64,000 bases of DNA from Pseudooceanicola batsensis HTCC2597 (GCF_000152725.1 NZ_CH724131.1:399846-463845); one strand, 5' to 3'; shown: positions 53,288 to 61,822, counted from the first letter of the stretch. The notes: a model not told the origin generated them from the letters alone. Made by a program: numbers and translations.

Positions 53288-53629
53288 TCAGTGGCCGACG
53301 CTGGACGAGAAGACGTTCACCACCACGACCCCGGCCACGATCAGCCCCATGCCGATCAGCGCCGGCGCATCCAGCCGCTGCCCCTGCCAGAGCCAGGCGA
53401 CGAGGGCGATCAGCACCACGCCCAGCCCCGACCAGATGGCATAGACCACGCCCGTGGGCATGACCTTCATGACCACCGCCAGCAGCCCCAGGGCCAGCGC
53501 ATAGCCGAGCGCCGACACCACGGCCGGCCCGGGGCGCGTCAGCCCGTGCGACAGGGAGAGTGCCGTGGTCGCGACCACCTCGGAGGCGATGGCGACGGCG
53601 AGCAGGAAGTAGGCAAGGGGCAGGGACAT
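53288..53629 (-). CDS. SMR family multidrug efflux protein
   Basis: 113 residues and four membrane helices, matching EmrE-like proteins. The essential membrane glutamate lies in AVAIASEVVATTALSLSHG (about residue 17), and the GVVYAIWSGLGVVLIALVAW signature lies in helix 3. It exports cationic drugs or osmolyte-like amines as a dimer using protons. It is a single gene; SMR pairs are common but no partner is adjacent. Confidence 0.93.
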   Translation of the reverse strand: MSLPLAYFLLAVAIASEVVATTALSLSHGLTRPGPAVVSALGYALALGLLAVVMKVMPTGVVYAIWSGLGVVLIALVAWLWQGQRLDAPALIGMGLIVAGVVVVNVFSSSVGH

Positions 53630-53719
53630 CTGGCAACTCCTCGAAGGGTCCCGCCCTTGTCGCCCCTGCCGGGGGCCGGGGCAATCCCGTCGCGGCGCAG
53701 CCCCGCCCTTGCCGCGCCG

Positions 53720-54718
53720 TCACCGCATCCAGAACCCTTCGCGCTTGATCCGGTTGCGGATCGCCTGTTCCCTGCGGGGCAGGTTGTCGCGGTCGAAGAG
53801 CGCCCGCACCTTGTGGCCCCGCCCCTGGTAGATCATCCGCCGGATCGGATCGTGGGTCTTGAGAACCTTCTTGATCTTCTGCGGCGCGGTGACCGCCTCG
53901 AGCACCTCGACCACCCGGTCGCTTTCGCGCGCGTAGAGCAGGGGCAGCATCCGGTAGTGACAGCTGACCTCGCCGTCCAGCAGCCCCTCGGGCAGGACGT
54001 CGCGCCCGCCGCCGAGGGAATGGATCACCAGCGGCAGCGCCACCTGGTCGAGCCAGGGGTCCAGCGACTGGCAGGCGAGTTCCGCCGGCGGATCGTCGCG
54101 GATCGCCAGCGCATAGTCGAGGAACCGCTGCCCGAAGACCCGCGGACAGCGGTAGTGGAAGACCCCGGCGTTGAAATAGAGATACCGCCGCCAGTACTCG
54201 TCGGGCTGGGAGAGGTCGAGCGAACTGTCGAAATCCAGGCCGAAGCGGTCGTAGAGCGATTTCCAGATCGCAGCATAGCCCGGGCCGTAAAGCTCGATCT
54301 TCGGCCAGGTCCCCTCGACCCGGCGCGAGGCCGTCGGCCGGTCGAAATCGAAGGGCACGCGTTTGAGGTCGTCCAGGATCAGCGTGTCGCTGTCGAAGAA
54401 GACAAAGGGTTCGTCCGCGGGCAGGGCGGCCAGCGCCTCGATCTTGTTGCCATGGGGATAGCTCTGCCCGAAATGTTCGTTCCGGAACGGCAGGATCTCC
54501 GCTCCGAGAGCCTCGAGGCAGGTCCGCACGGTCCCGGACATCGTCGGGTTGCCTTGCCAGAGGGGCCCCGGCTGCGGCTCGGCCACGTAGAGGCGCGGGG
54601 TCGAGGGGCTGTTGGCGAAAAGCGAGGCGGCAAAGATCAGCGCCTCGTACTGCAGGCGTCCGGACTGGCCGACGATCAGGATGTTGGGGCCGGTCCTCGA
54701 AGCGTCGTCTGCCGCCAT
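53720..54718 (-). CDS. Glycosyltransferase-like protein
   Basis: 332 residues. A GT-A-like beginning (NILIVGQSGRLQYEALIFAASLF) leads to the metal-binding DSD in FVFFDSDTLILDDL (about 108-120), then a conserved YLYFNAGVFHYRCPRVFGQRFLDYAL and a basic C-terminal third (QKIKKVLKTHDPIRRMIYQGRG). The fold and the DSD motif suggest a nucleotide-sugar-dependent enzyme acting on a cell-surface glycan, but the family is uncharacterised. The ATG at 54718 was chosen. It is divergent from the collagen-like gene. Confidence 0.7.
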   Translation of the reverse strand: MAADDASRTGPNILIVGQSGRLQYEALIFAASLFANSPSTPRLYVAEPQPGPLWQGNPTMSGTVRTCLEALGAEILPFRNEHFGQSYPHGNKIEALAALPADEPFVFFDSDTLILDDLKRVPFDFDRPTASRRVEGTWPKIELYGPGYAAIWKSLYDRFGLDFDSSLDLSQPDEYWRRYLYFNAGVFHYRCPRVFGQRFLDYALAIRDDPPAELACQSLDPWLDQVALPLVIHSLGGGRDVLPEGLLDGEVSCHYRMLPLLYARESDRVVEVLEAVTAPQKIKKVLKTHDPIRRMIYQGRGHKVRALFDRDNLPRREQAIRNRIKREGFWMR

Positions 54719-54838
54719 GAAAAATGTCACCCTGATCCGCGACGATGATTTCAGTGCTTGGTCTGCGCGACCGTAGCAACAATACTGGCGCAATAAAGAC
54801 CGGGCGGGGCGTCTTGCGCAAGTGACGGAGGAAGACGG

Positions 54839-55441
54839 ATGTTTCTTTGGTTCTGGACCGTGATCCTGTTGGGCCTTTCGGGCGCGACCGATGCGCCCGA
54901 CCCCGGCGCGGCCGATGCGCCCGAGCCGGCCCGCAGGATCACCTCGACCGCCGAACCCGCGGAACCCGCCCGTCCGGCGAAGCCCGCCGCGCCCGGCAGC
55001 CCCGGCGTCCCCGGCGTCCCGGCCAGCCCCGCAAGCCCCGGTGCGCCGGGCGATCCCGCCTACAGCGCCGAGCCGCAGGTGCCCACGGGCCGCTTCACCA
55101 CCGCGGCCGAGGTCAAGCCGATCCTGACCGCCACCCGCCCCAACTGGGTGGCCCTGCGCGACTACAACGGGCAGGATCTGGTCTACGTCACCCAGATCAT
55201 GTCCTGGCGCTGCGGCCTGGTCGGGCTGCGCTTTGCCGTGAACGATGGCCTCCTGGCCGACTGGCCCCTGCCGCCGTGCCACGAGGAAAGCGCCACGCCG
55301 AACGCGCTCAGGCCCGAGGACGGACTGCCCTATCGCGCCTTTCCGTCCGGATCGGTCCGCAGCGTGACGGTCGAGCTGATCTACGATGACCTGACGCGGG
55401 ACACGGCGACCTACCCGCGCGCGCAGGTGCTGATGCCCTGA
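54839..55441 (+). CDS. Exported protein with short collagen-like region
   Basis: 200 residues. The N-terminus is a probable signal (MFLWFWTVILLGLSGAT), followed by a Pro/Ala-rich stretch with triplets such as PGSPGVPGVP and SPGAPGDP (about 48-72), then a folded part containing two cysteines (WRCGLVGL, PPCHEES) that could bridge. The C-terminal half (about 90-200) looks like a small beta domain I cannot name. The collagen-like repeat is too short for a stable triple helix by itself. Confidence 0.72.
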   Translation: MFLWFWTVILLGLSGATDAPDPGAADAPEPARRITSTAEPAEPARPAKPAAPGSPGVPGVPASPASPGAPGDPAYSAEPQVPTGRFTTAAEVKPILTATRPNWVALRDYNGQDLVYVTQIMSWRCGLVGLRFAVNDGLLADWPLPPCHEESATPNALRPEDGLPYRAFPSGSVRSVTVELIYDDLTRDTATYPRAQVLMP

Positions 55442-55444
55442 ACT

Positions 55445-56425
55445 TCAGGCGCAATCCAGAACGATCTTGCCGAAGTGGAGGTTGCCCGCCATCTCCTCCA
55501 GCGCCTTCGGCGCGTCGTCGAGCGGCAGGACCCGGTCGATCGGCAGCCGCAGACCGCCCGACCGCAGCGCCGGCCAGAGATCGCGCTCCACCGCGCGCGA
55601 GATTGCGCCCACCTCGTCCGCAGTCCGGGTGCGGAAGGTGACCCCGATATAGCGGATGCGCCGCAGGGCGTGCAGATCGAAATCGAACTCGGCCCGCGCC
55701 CCCGCCAGCCGCCCGACATTCACGATGCGCCCGCAGATCGCGGTGGCGCGCATCGTCTCGGTCGTGCCGGGGCCCGAGAGCATGTCGATCACCAGGTCGG
55801 CCCCACGCCCGTCCGTGGCGGCGCGGACCCTCTCGGCCCATGCCTCCTGCGTCGTATCAACGGTGCCGGTCGCGCCGAATTCGGTCAGCCGCGCGCGCCG
55901 TTCGGCGGTCGTGGAGGTCCCGAGGACGGTTCTGGCCCCCATCAGCCGCGCGATCTGCAGCCCCATCAGGCCGACCCCGGAGGACGCACCGAGAATCAGG
56001 ACCGTCTCGCCCGCGACAAGCCCGCCGTTCAGGACCAGCGCGTCGTGCATCGTCCTCAGCGCCACCGGCAGCGTCGCCGCCTCGCGCCAGCCCAGGCCAT
56101 CGCGGGGGAGGGGGAAGACCCGGCGGTGATCCGCCACACCGTATTCCGCGAACCCGCCGAGCCCCTCGCACATGACGCGGTCGCTCGGCTTGTAGCGCGT
56201 CACCCTGGAGCCGACCTCGACCACTTCGCCGGCCCATTCGAACCCCAGCACGGTGCCCGCGCCGCCGGCCGTCCCGTGTCTGTGTCCGGCCGCCATGCCC
56301 AGATCGGCCCGGTTCAGCGCGGCGGCATGGATGCGGGTCAGAACTTCGTCGGGCCCGGGCGAGGGCCGCGGCACCTCGCGCAGGTCGACGCCCGACCCGG
56401 CCTGTACGGCGGCCTTCATCATCAT
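55445..56425 (-). CDS. Quinone-oxidoreductase-like MDR enzyme
   Basis: 326 residues of the medium-chain dehydrogenase/reductase superfamily. The N-terminal GroES-like domain has LNRADLGMAAGH and LGFEWAGEVVEVGSRV, and the Rossmann motif ILGASSGVGLMGLQIARLMGA binds NADPH. Zinc-ligand cysteines are absent, as in quinone reductase (QOR/TP53I3) types. GGAGGAG lies just ahead of the first of three ATG codons. The substrate is unknown. It is divergent from the sodium channel gene. Confidence 0.9.
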   Translation of the reverse strand: MMMKAAVQAGSGVDLREVPRPSPGPDEVLTRIHAAALNRADLGMAAGHRHGTAGGAGTVLGFEWAGEVVEVGSRVTRYKPSDRVMCEGLGGFAEYGVADHRRVFPLPRDGLGWREAATLPVALRTMHDALVLNGGLVAGETVLILGASSGVGLMGLQIARLMGARTVLGTSTTAERRARLTEFGATGTVDTTQEAWAERVRAATDGRGADLVIDMLSGPGTTETMRATAICGRIVNVGRLAGARAEFDFDLHALRRIRYIGVTFRTRTADEVGAISRAVERDLWPALRSGGLRLPIDRVLPLDDAPKALEEMAGNLHFGKIVLDCA

Positions 56426-56658
56426 GATCGCTCCTCCGTCGGGCCGAAGATGCCGCCGGGGCCCGGACGATGCAAACCGTTCCCTCGCGGCGGATCGCGC
56501 CGCGGCAGGACCGCCGCGCGCGGTCGCGCCGGGCCCGCGGCCGCACCTCTCGCCTTGCGGGGCGGCGCCGCCGGTTGTGCTCGCCCCGGCGCGCCAGTAT
56601 GGCCACTGCCGTGACCGATCCCGGCCCTCTTGGGGCAGTGAGCCAGGCAGGAGACACC

Positions 56659-57444
56659 ATGACCGTCCGCGCGCGACTTGACGCCATACTCGACAGGCCC
56701 GCCACCCGTCATTTCATCACCGGCGTGATCCTGTTCAACGCGGTGATCCTGGGGCTCGAGACTTCGGACGCGGCGATGGCCAGGGCGGGCGGGCTGATCG
56801 TCCTGCTGGACCGGATCTGCCTGGGCATCTTCGTGATCGAACTGGGCCTGAAAATCCTTGCGCGCGGGCCCGCCTTCTTCCGCTCCGGCTGGAACGTCTT
56901 CGACTTCGTCATCGTCGGCATCGCGCTGATCCCCGCCGGGCAGGGGCTGTCGGTGCTGCGGGCGATGCGGATCCTGCGGCTCTTCCGGGTCGTATCGGTC
57001 GCGCCCACGCTGCGCCGGGTGGTCGAGGGATTCGTCAGCGCGCTGCCGGGCATGGCCTCGGTCTTTCTGCTGATGGCGCTGATCTTCTACATCGCGGCGG
57101 TGATGGCGACCAAGCTCTTCGGAGACAGGTTCCCCGACTGGTTCGGCACGATCCCGGAGTCGGCCTATTCCCTGTTCCAGATCATGACGCTGGAATCGTG
57201 GTCCATGGGCATCGTCCGCCCGGTGATGGAGGTCTATCCCTATGCATGGGCCTTCTTCGTCCCGTTCATCCTGATGACGACCTTCGCCGTGGTGAACCTG
57301 ATCGTCGGCCTCATCGTGAACTCGATGCAGGAGGCCCATGCCGAGGAAACAAACGCCGCCACGGCGGATTACCGCGACGAGGTGCTCCACCGGCTCGACG
57401 CGATCGAGCGCATCCTGTCGGAGCAGCGCCAGAAGGGATCCTGA
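56659..57444 (+). CDS. Bacterial voltage-gated sodium channel (NaChBac family)
   Basis: 261 residues, the size of single-domain channels. S1-S4 lie in the first 125 residues, and S4 carries arginines every third position at 101, 104, 107 and 110 (RAMRILRLFRVV). The pore has the selectivity signature TLESWS at 177-182. S6 (about 203-230) leads to a short C-terminal coiled coil (VLHRLDAIERILSEQRQ) that should hold the tetramer. AGGAG precedes the ATG at 56659. Such channels serve motility, pH or osmotic responses. Confidence 0.93.
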   Translation: MTVRARLDAILDRPATRHFITGVILFNAVILGLETSDAAMARAGGLIVLLDRICLGIFVIELGLKILARGPAFFRSGWNVFDFVIVGIALIPAGQGLSVLRAMRILRLFRVVSVAPTLRRVVEGFVSALPGMASVFLLMALIFYIAAVMATKLFGDRFPDWFGTIPESAYSLFQIMTLESWSMGIVRPVMEVYPYAWAFFVPFILMTTFAVVNLIVGLIVNSMQEAHAEETNAATADYRDEVLHRLDAIERILSEQRQKGS

Positions 57445-57510
57445 TCCACGTCGATCGGGGCGATCGCCCGGGTCGGGTCCGCCGGCGCTGTCGGATTGCG
57501 TGGGGAAGGA

Positions 57511-57594
57511 TGGTGGGCGACCCTGGAATCGAACCAGGCATGGGTCTCCCCGGCGGAGTTACAGTCCGCTGCCGCACCTTGCAGCTCGTCGCCC
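57511..57594 (-). tRNA. tRNA-Tyr (GTA anticodon)
   Basis: 84 bases on the complement. The acceptor GGGCGAC pairs with GTCGCCC, with A73 and an encoded CCA. The anticodon stem CGGA/TCCG encloses CTGTAAC with anticodon GTA, and a long variable arm is present, as expected for a class II tRNA. The T arm CCTGG/CCAGG encloses TTCGATT. Confidence 0.95.
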
Positions 57595-57635
57595 GATCGG
57601 GCCGGGCAGCAGGCCCGGCGCGGATCGTGAGGGGG

Positions 57636-57664
57636 TGATTACTAAGCGGCCCAGCAAGCGTCAA
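57636..57664 (-). promoter_or_regulatory. Promoter of tRNA-Tyr
   Basis: On the minus strand TTGACG (57659-57664) and TAATCA (57636-57641) are spaced by 17 bases, putting the start about 35 bases before the tRNA 5' end. Confidence 0.6.
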
Positions 57665-57740
57665 CAGGAAATCTGCCACCGCTCTCGCCTCGGCTTCGCG
57701 GCGGTGATAGGGCTTGCGCGACGCAGCCCGGGGAATGGCG

Positions 57741-58532
57741 ATGAAGAAACCGAAATGGGTCGTGGAAAAGGAACGCGGGCGCAAGGCGGCCGCCGAGGAG
57801 ACAGTGTGGCTCTTCGGTCTGCACGCCGTGCGCGACGCGCTGATGAACCCCGCGCGCGAAAAGCTGAGGTTGATCGTGACGAAGAACGCGGCCGACAAGC
57901 TGGCCGATGCGATCGCCGCAGGAGGGATCGAACCGGAGATGGCCGATCCCCGCAGGTTCACCGCCCCGCTCGATCCTCAGTCGGTGCACCAGGGGGCCGC
58001 GCTCGAGGTGCGGCCGCTGGACTGGGGGAGCGTCGCCGAACGGTGCCTGGGCGACGGTGTCCGGCCGCCGCGCGTGGTGTTGCTGGACCGGGTGACCGAT
58101 CCGCACAACGTCGGCGCCATCCTGCGCTCGGCCGAGGTCTTCGGGGCCCTGGCGGTGATCGGCATGCGCCATCATGCGGCGCCCGAGACCGGGGCGCTGG
58201 CCAAGACCGCCAGCGGGGCGCTGGAGCGGCAGCCCTACCTGCGAGTGCGCAACCTGGCCGACACGATCGTCGAACTGCAGTCGATGGGGTATCTGGTCCT
58301 GGGGCTGGATGGCGAGGCCGGGACAGAGCTTGAGGATGCCGTCGAGGGCCTGCGCGACCGCCCCGTGGCGCTGGTTCTGGGGGCCGAGGGGCCGGGCCTG
58401 CGCCCGAAGACCAGGGACACCTGCGACCGTCTGGTCCGCATCGCCTTTGCCGGCAGCTTCGGATCGCTGAACGTGTCGAACGCGGCGGCGGTCGCGCTCT
58501 ACGCGGCGCGGGCCACGACCGGCTCGCGTTAA
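57741..58532 (+). CDS. rlmB: RlmB-type 23S rRNA 2'-O-ribose methyltransferase
   Basis: 263 residues of the SPOUT TrmH family. The N-terminal substrate-binding domain has VWLFGLHAVRDALMNPAREKL. The catalytic knot has motif 1 VTDPHNVGAILRSAEVFGA, motif 2 LVLGAEGPGL and motif 3 SLNVSNAAAVALYAA. In E. coli RlmB methylates G2251. GGGG at 57730-57733 lies 7 bases before the ATG at 57741; the ATG at 57735 lacks spacing. The exact nucleotide target is assigned by family only. Confidence 0.88.
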   Translation: MKKPKWVVEKERGRKAAAEETVWLFGLHAVRDALMNPAREKLRLIVTKNAADKLADAIAAGGIEPEMADPRRFTAPLDPQSVHQGAALEVRPLDWGSVAERCLGDGVRPPRVVLLDRVTDPHNVGAILRSAEVFGALAVIGMRHHAAPETGALAKTASGALERQPYLRVRNLADTIVELQSMGYLVLGLDGEAGTELEDAVEGLRDRPVALVLGAEGPGLRPKTRDTCDRLVRIAFAGSFGSLNVSNAAAVALYAARATTGSR

Positions 58533-58651
58533 CCCGACGTTCACATTCGTATTACAAGCTCTACCTACTCTGTCCCCGACTTCCTACCTGAAGTCGTGAG
58601 ATGTCGGATCGGAACTCTGGCATTTCCTTTCACTGTCCCTCGTTCCGTACT

Positions 58652-58680
58652 GCGCCCGGGTTCCGCCCGGGCGCTTTTTT
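58652..58680 (+). terminator. Strong intrinsic terminator
   Basis: GCGCCCGGG and CCCGGGCGC form a 9-bp stem with a 5-base loop followed by six T. It lies 120 bases after the rlmB stop, which is far for a simple 3' end and leaves room for a small RNA. Confidence 0.88.
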
Positions 58681-58730
58681 CCTGCCGATTTCCCATTGCG
58701 GCCGCGCCGGTCCGGCCTAATCTCGGGGTC

Positions 58731-59204
58731 ATGAGCGAAACCTATTCCGATGCCTTTCTCCGGGGGGTGCTGCAGCGCACCCGCGTGATCGCCGTGGTCG
58801 GCGTCTCGATGAACCCTGTCCGGCCGAGTTACTACGTGGCGCGCTATCTCGCCCTCAAGGGCTTCACCGTCATTCCCGTCAATCCCGGCCACGCCGGCAA
58901 GGTCCTCTTCGGCCAGACGGTGCGGGCCGATCTGTCCGCGATCGAGGAGCCGGTCGACATGGTGGACATCTTCCGTCGCTCCGAATTCGTGCCCGACATC
59001 GTCGACGACGCGCTGGAGAGCCTTCCGGATCTGCGAACGATCTGGATGCAGATCGGCGTGTCGCACGAGGCGGCGGCCGAGACGGCACGGGCGAGGGGGG
59101 TGGACGTGATTATGAACCGCTGTCCTAAGATCGAGTATCAGCGTCTCTTTGGCGAGTTGCGCATGGGCGGGTTCAACACCGGCGTCATCTCGTCCAAATT
59201 GTGA
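58731..59204 (+). CDS. CoA-binding domain protein (YccU-like)
   Basis: 157 residues of one CoA_binding Rossmann fold: VIAVVGVSMNPVRPSYYVARYLALKGFTVIPVNPG, then VDMVDIFRRSEFVPDIVDDAL and a conserved cysteine in VIMNRCPKIEYQRLF. The family binds CoA or a related nucleotide; the physiological role is not established. The ATG at 58731 follows the terminator, so it is transcribed separately from rlmB. Confidence 0.9.
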   Translation: MSETYSDAFLRGVLQRTRVIAVVGVSMNPVRPSYYVARYLALKGFTVIPVNPGHAGKVLFGQTVRADLSAIEEPVDMVDIFRRSEFVPDIVDDALESLPDLRTIWMQIGVSHEAAAETARARGVDVIMNRCPKIEYQRLFGELRMGGFNTGVISSKL

Positions 59205-59237
59205 AACCGGGGCGGGAGTGCCGCCCCGGTCCGGACG

Positions 59238-59768
59238 TCAGCCGCGCCGCGCGCGAAGCAGACCGAAGGCGCCCAGCCCGCCGATCAGCAGCGGAAGCCC
59301 CGCGGGCAGCGGCACTTCAGGAAAGTCGTACTGCGTCGTGTAGGCGGACGCGCCGACGGTGTATTTCGTGCCGTCGAAAGCGAGGTCGTCGTTCAACTCG
59401 GCCCAGAGGACACCGCCGGGCAACGAGACGCCGTTGACACCGTCCACCAGGACGAAATCGATGAATTCGAGCACGCCGCCGAAGAACTGGAATTCGGGAA
59501 AGTCCGGGTAGTGCACGTCGTTGGTCTCGTCGATCGTCACACCGCCATGGGCGAATTCGATCGAGAGGTCGGGCGGGATGAGAAACGTCACCGGGTCAAC
59601 GACATCGTCGGTGTCCCAGCCGATCGTGCCGGTGATCGAGCGGCCGGAGAACGGGCCGGTGGTGGTGACGGTCACCTCGAGTTCGTAGCTGACCGGAGCG
59701 GCCTGCGCGGCGGCGCCGACGAACATCGCAGCGGTGGTGGCGAGGGCCGCGAGCAAAGTGGATTTCAT
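59238..59768 (-). CDS. VPLPA-CTERM sorting-signal protein
   Basis: 176 residues. A signal peptide (about 1-24) precedes a beta-rich secreted domain (YELEVTVTTTGPFSGRSITGTIGWDTDD) and the C-terminal sorting signal VPLPAGLPLLIGGLGAFGLL followed by RARRG, the VPLPA-CTERM tripartite signal (motif, helix, basic tail). Such proteins are handled by an exosortase-like enzyme, which is not in this window. GGAGAC lies before the ATG at 59768. The domain's role is unknown; it may be a surface or matrix protein. Confidence 0.88.
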   Translation of the reverse strand: MKSTLLAALATTAAMFVGAAAQAAPVSYELEVTVTTTGPFSGRSITGTIGWDTDDVVDPVTFLIPPDLSIEFAHGGVTIDETNDVHYPDFPEFQFFGGVLEFIDFVLVDGVNGVSLPGGVLWAELNDDLAFDGTKYTVGASAYTTQYDFPEVPLPAGLPLLIGGLGAFGLLRARRG

Positions 59769-59885
59769 GTCTGTCTCCAAAGTATTTTCAGCGCGAAAAA
59801 AGCTTTATGGAGTGATGCTACGCGGATTGCCGCGTAGAGGCAACGGTCATGATAAATTCATAATCAGGGGCTTGGCGGTCAAAGT

Positions 59886-60200
59886 TCAGCCGTTTCGGCC
59901 CTGTTTCTCCGCGATCCCCGAGGTGCCCTCGCGCCGGGCGAGCTCGGCCAGGACGTCCTCGAAGGCGACGTCCCGTGCGGTCAGCATCACCAGCAGGTGA
60001 TAGAGCACGTCGGCGGCCTCGGCGGTCAGCCTCTCGCGGTCCCCCCGGACGGCCTCGATCACCGCCTCGATGGCCTCTTCGCCGAACTTCTCGGCGCATT
60101 TTTCGGGCCCGTCGGACAGCAGCTTGGCCGTCCAGGATGTTCCGGGGTCGGCGCCCCGGCGGGCGGCGATGGTGGTGGCGAGATCGTCCAGAATGCTCAT
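59886..60200 (-). CDS. hisE: Phosphoribosyl-ATP diphosphatase
   Basis: 104 residues of the MazG-like HisE fold ([54 protein letters not shown]), with the acidic EExxE and D metal residues. It removes pyrophosphate from phosphoribosyl-ATP in step 2 of histidine synthesis. Its ATG overlaps, as ATGA, the stop that hisF would have in its unshifted frame, a sign that the two were coupled. Confidence 0.94.
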   Translation of the reverse strand: MSILDDLATTIAARRGADPGTSWTAKLLSDGPEKCAEKFGEEAIEAVIEAVRGDRERLTAEAADVLYHLLVMLTARDVAFEDVLAELARREGTSGIAEKQGRNG

Positions 60201-60207
60201 TCCAGCC

Positions 60208-60954
60208 TCATGGGGATACCGGCGGCGGCCATGTGCTCCTTGGCCTCGCGGATGGAGTGTCGCCGAAATGGAAGATCGAGCCGCCAGGACGACGAGCACC
60301 GCCCTCCGTCACGCCCTCGACCAGGTGGTCGAGCGTGCCGACCCCGCCCGAGGCGATCACCGGCACCGCGACCGCGTCCGAGATCGCCCGCGTCAGCGGC
60401 AGGTTGAACCCCGCGCGGGTCCCGTCGCGGTCCATCGAGGTCAGCAGGATTTCTCCCGCGCCCTTGTCCGCGACCGTCTGCGCGAACTCCACGGCGTCGA
60501 TCCCGGTTGGTTTACGCCCCCCGTGTGTGAATATCTCCCACCGGCCGGGGGTGACGGTCTTGGCGTCGATCGCCACGACGATGCATTGCGATCCGAAATG
60601 GTCCGCCGCCTCGGCCACGACATCCGGATTGGCCACGGCCGCCGAGTTGAACGAGACCTTGTCGGCCCCGGCCAGCAGCAGGTTGCGCACATCGGCCACC
60701 GTGCGCACGCCGCCGCCCACGGTGAGGGGGATGTAGCATTGCTCGGCGGTGCGGGTGACCACCTCCATCATCACGCCGCGATTCTCGTGCGTGGCATGGA
60801 TGTCGAGAAAACAGAGTTCGTCCGCGCCCGCGGCGTCATAGGCACGGGCGGCGTCGACCGGATCGCCCGCATCGCGCAGGTCGACGAAGTTCACGCCTTT
60901 GACGACACGGCCATCGGCGACATCGAGGCAGGGGATGATGCGGGTCTTGAGCAT
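60208..60954 (-). CDS. hisF: Imidazole glycerol phosphate synthase cyclase subunit, 3' end frame-disrupted
   Basis: The barrel is normal from [12 protein letters not shown] through [33 protein letters not shown], about 200 residues. It should cyclise PRFAR with ammonia from HisH. The end then departs from the family: instead of a GHAxAVLAASIFHFG stretch and an [17 protein letters not shown]-like tail, this frame reads [12 protein letters not shown] and [11 protein letters not shown]. Restoring two C at about 60285, one at about 60273 and one near 60254 gives the expected residues and moves the stop to 60197-60199, in an ATGA overlap with hisE. The gene is damaged or the sequence has errors here. 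Confidence 0.85.
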   Translation of the reverse strand: MLKTRIIPCLDVADGRVVKGVNFVDLRDAGDPVDAARAYDAAGADELCFLDIHATHENRGVMMEVVTRTAEQCYIPLTVGGGVRTVADVRNLLLAGADKVSFNSAAVANPDVVAEAADHFGSQCIVVAIDAKTVTPGRWEIFTHGGRKPTGIDAVEFAQTVADKGAGEILLTSMDRDGTRAGFNLPLTRAISDAVAVPVIASGGVGTLDHLVEGVTEGGARRPGGSIFHFGDTPSARPRSTWPPPVSP

Positions 60955-60989
60955 GGCGCTTTCATAGGGCGCGGCGCGGGGGGGCGCAA

Positions 60990-61367
60990 TCACCCGCTGC
61001 GCTGTGGAAGGACCGGGATCAGGAAGAAGAGCGGCAGGCACGGCCCAAGGCGCGGCCACCGCAGGGTGATCAGGCCGTGCCACGCCGGGATCACGGCCGC
61101 CGCGCGCGTCCCGCCCCGGTCATGTCCTACCGCGAGGCAGGGATGCCCGGCGGCCCCGGTCAGGGTGCAGCCATGCCGTTCGGCAAGCCGTCTCGACCCG
61201 ACGACGCCGACCACTGGTGAAAGACGGATCGCCGGCACGAGCGTCTTGATATTGGCACGGGCGCGGAACAGCAGGATCTCTCTTGAATCGGTCCGCCTTG
61301 TCCCCTTCGCGGGCCGTCGTGCACGACCGGCCGGAACAGGCCGGGCCGGGGGGCGTTTGTCCGTCAC
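60990..61367 (-). pseudogene. Possible decayed small membrane protein gene between hisA and hisF
   Basis: This frame contains RLAERHGCTLTGAAGHPCL and [10 protein letters not shown], the look of a small two-helix membrane protein with a Cys-x(n)-HPC motif, but the N-terminal half is unusually basic and the middle reads [10 protein letters not shown] where a hydrophobic stretch would be expected. With the hisF indels next door, frame damage is plausible. No ribosome site is convincing. It could also be a shadow. Confidence 0.3.
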
Positions 61368-61384
61368 AACCGAAAGGATGCCCC

Positions 61385-61822
61385 ATGTTCAGACCCGTAC
61401 TTGCCGCCTGCCTGCTCGCCGCCGTGCCCGCCCATGCCGATTACGAGCGTCGGGAGGCGCAGGGCAGCGTCTCCGACGCCATGGACCGCCTGACCGCCGC
61501 CGCGGAAGAGGCGGGCGCCACGATCTTCGCCCGCATCGACCACGCCGGAGGGGCGACCGGTGCCGGAATGGAACTCCGGCCCTCCGAGCTGCTGATCTTC
61601 GGCAACCCCATGCTCGGCACCATGGCCATGCAGGAAGATCCCCTGGCTGGCCTCGTCCTGCCGATGAAGATGCTGGCCTACGAGGACGCGGAGGGAAAGG
61701 TGTGGATCGCCTACGAAGAGGTCGAGGAGATGTTCGACGATCTCGACGTGGACGACGATCTGGACGTCCTGGACAAGATGGAGGACGCGCTCGAGAACCT
61801 GTCGCGCGCGGCGGCAGGCTAG
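61385..61822 (+). CDS. Exported DUF302 domain protein
   Basis: 145 residues. A signal peptide (about 1-18, ending VPAHA) is followed by a DUF302-like fold (AMDRLTAAAEEAGATIFARIDHAGGATGAGMELRPSELLIFGNPMLG), and the C-terminal 30 residues are very acidic (EEVEEMFDDLDVDDDLDV). DUF302 proteins are small periplasmic or cytoplasmic proteins of unclear role, sometimes binding metals; the acidic tail could too. It sits on the opposite strand inside the histidine block, and its stop overlaps the convergent membrane gene. Confidence 0.85.
   Translation: MFRPVLAACLLAAVPAHADYERREAQGSVSDAMDRLTAAAEEAGATIFARIDHAGGATGAGMELRPSELLIFGNPMLGTMAMQEDPLAGLVLPMKMLAYEDAEGKVWIAYEEVEEMFDDLDVDDDLDVLDKMEDALENLSRAAAG

Noticed and set aside
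53223-54821. 532-codon minus-strand frame
   Set aside because: It crosses the SMR and glycosyltransferase-like genes in the wrong frame; no conserved motif.
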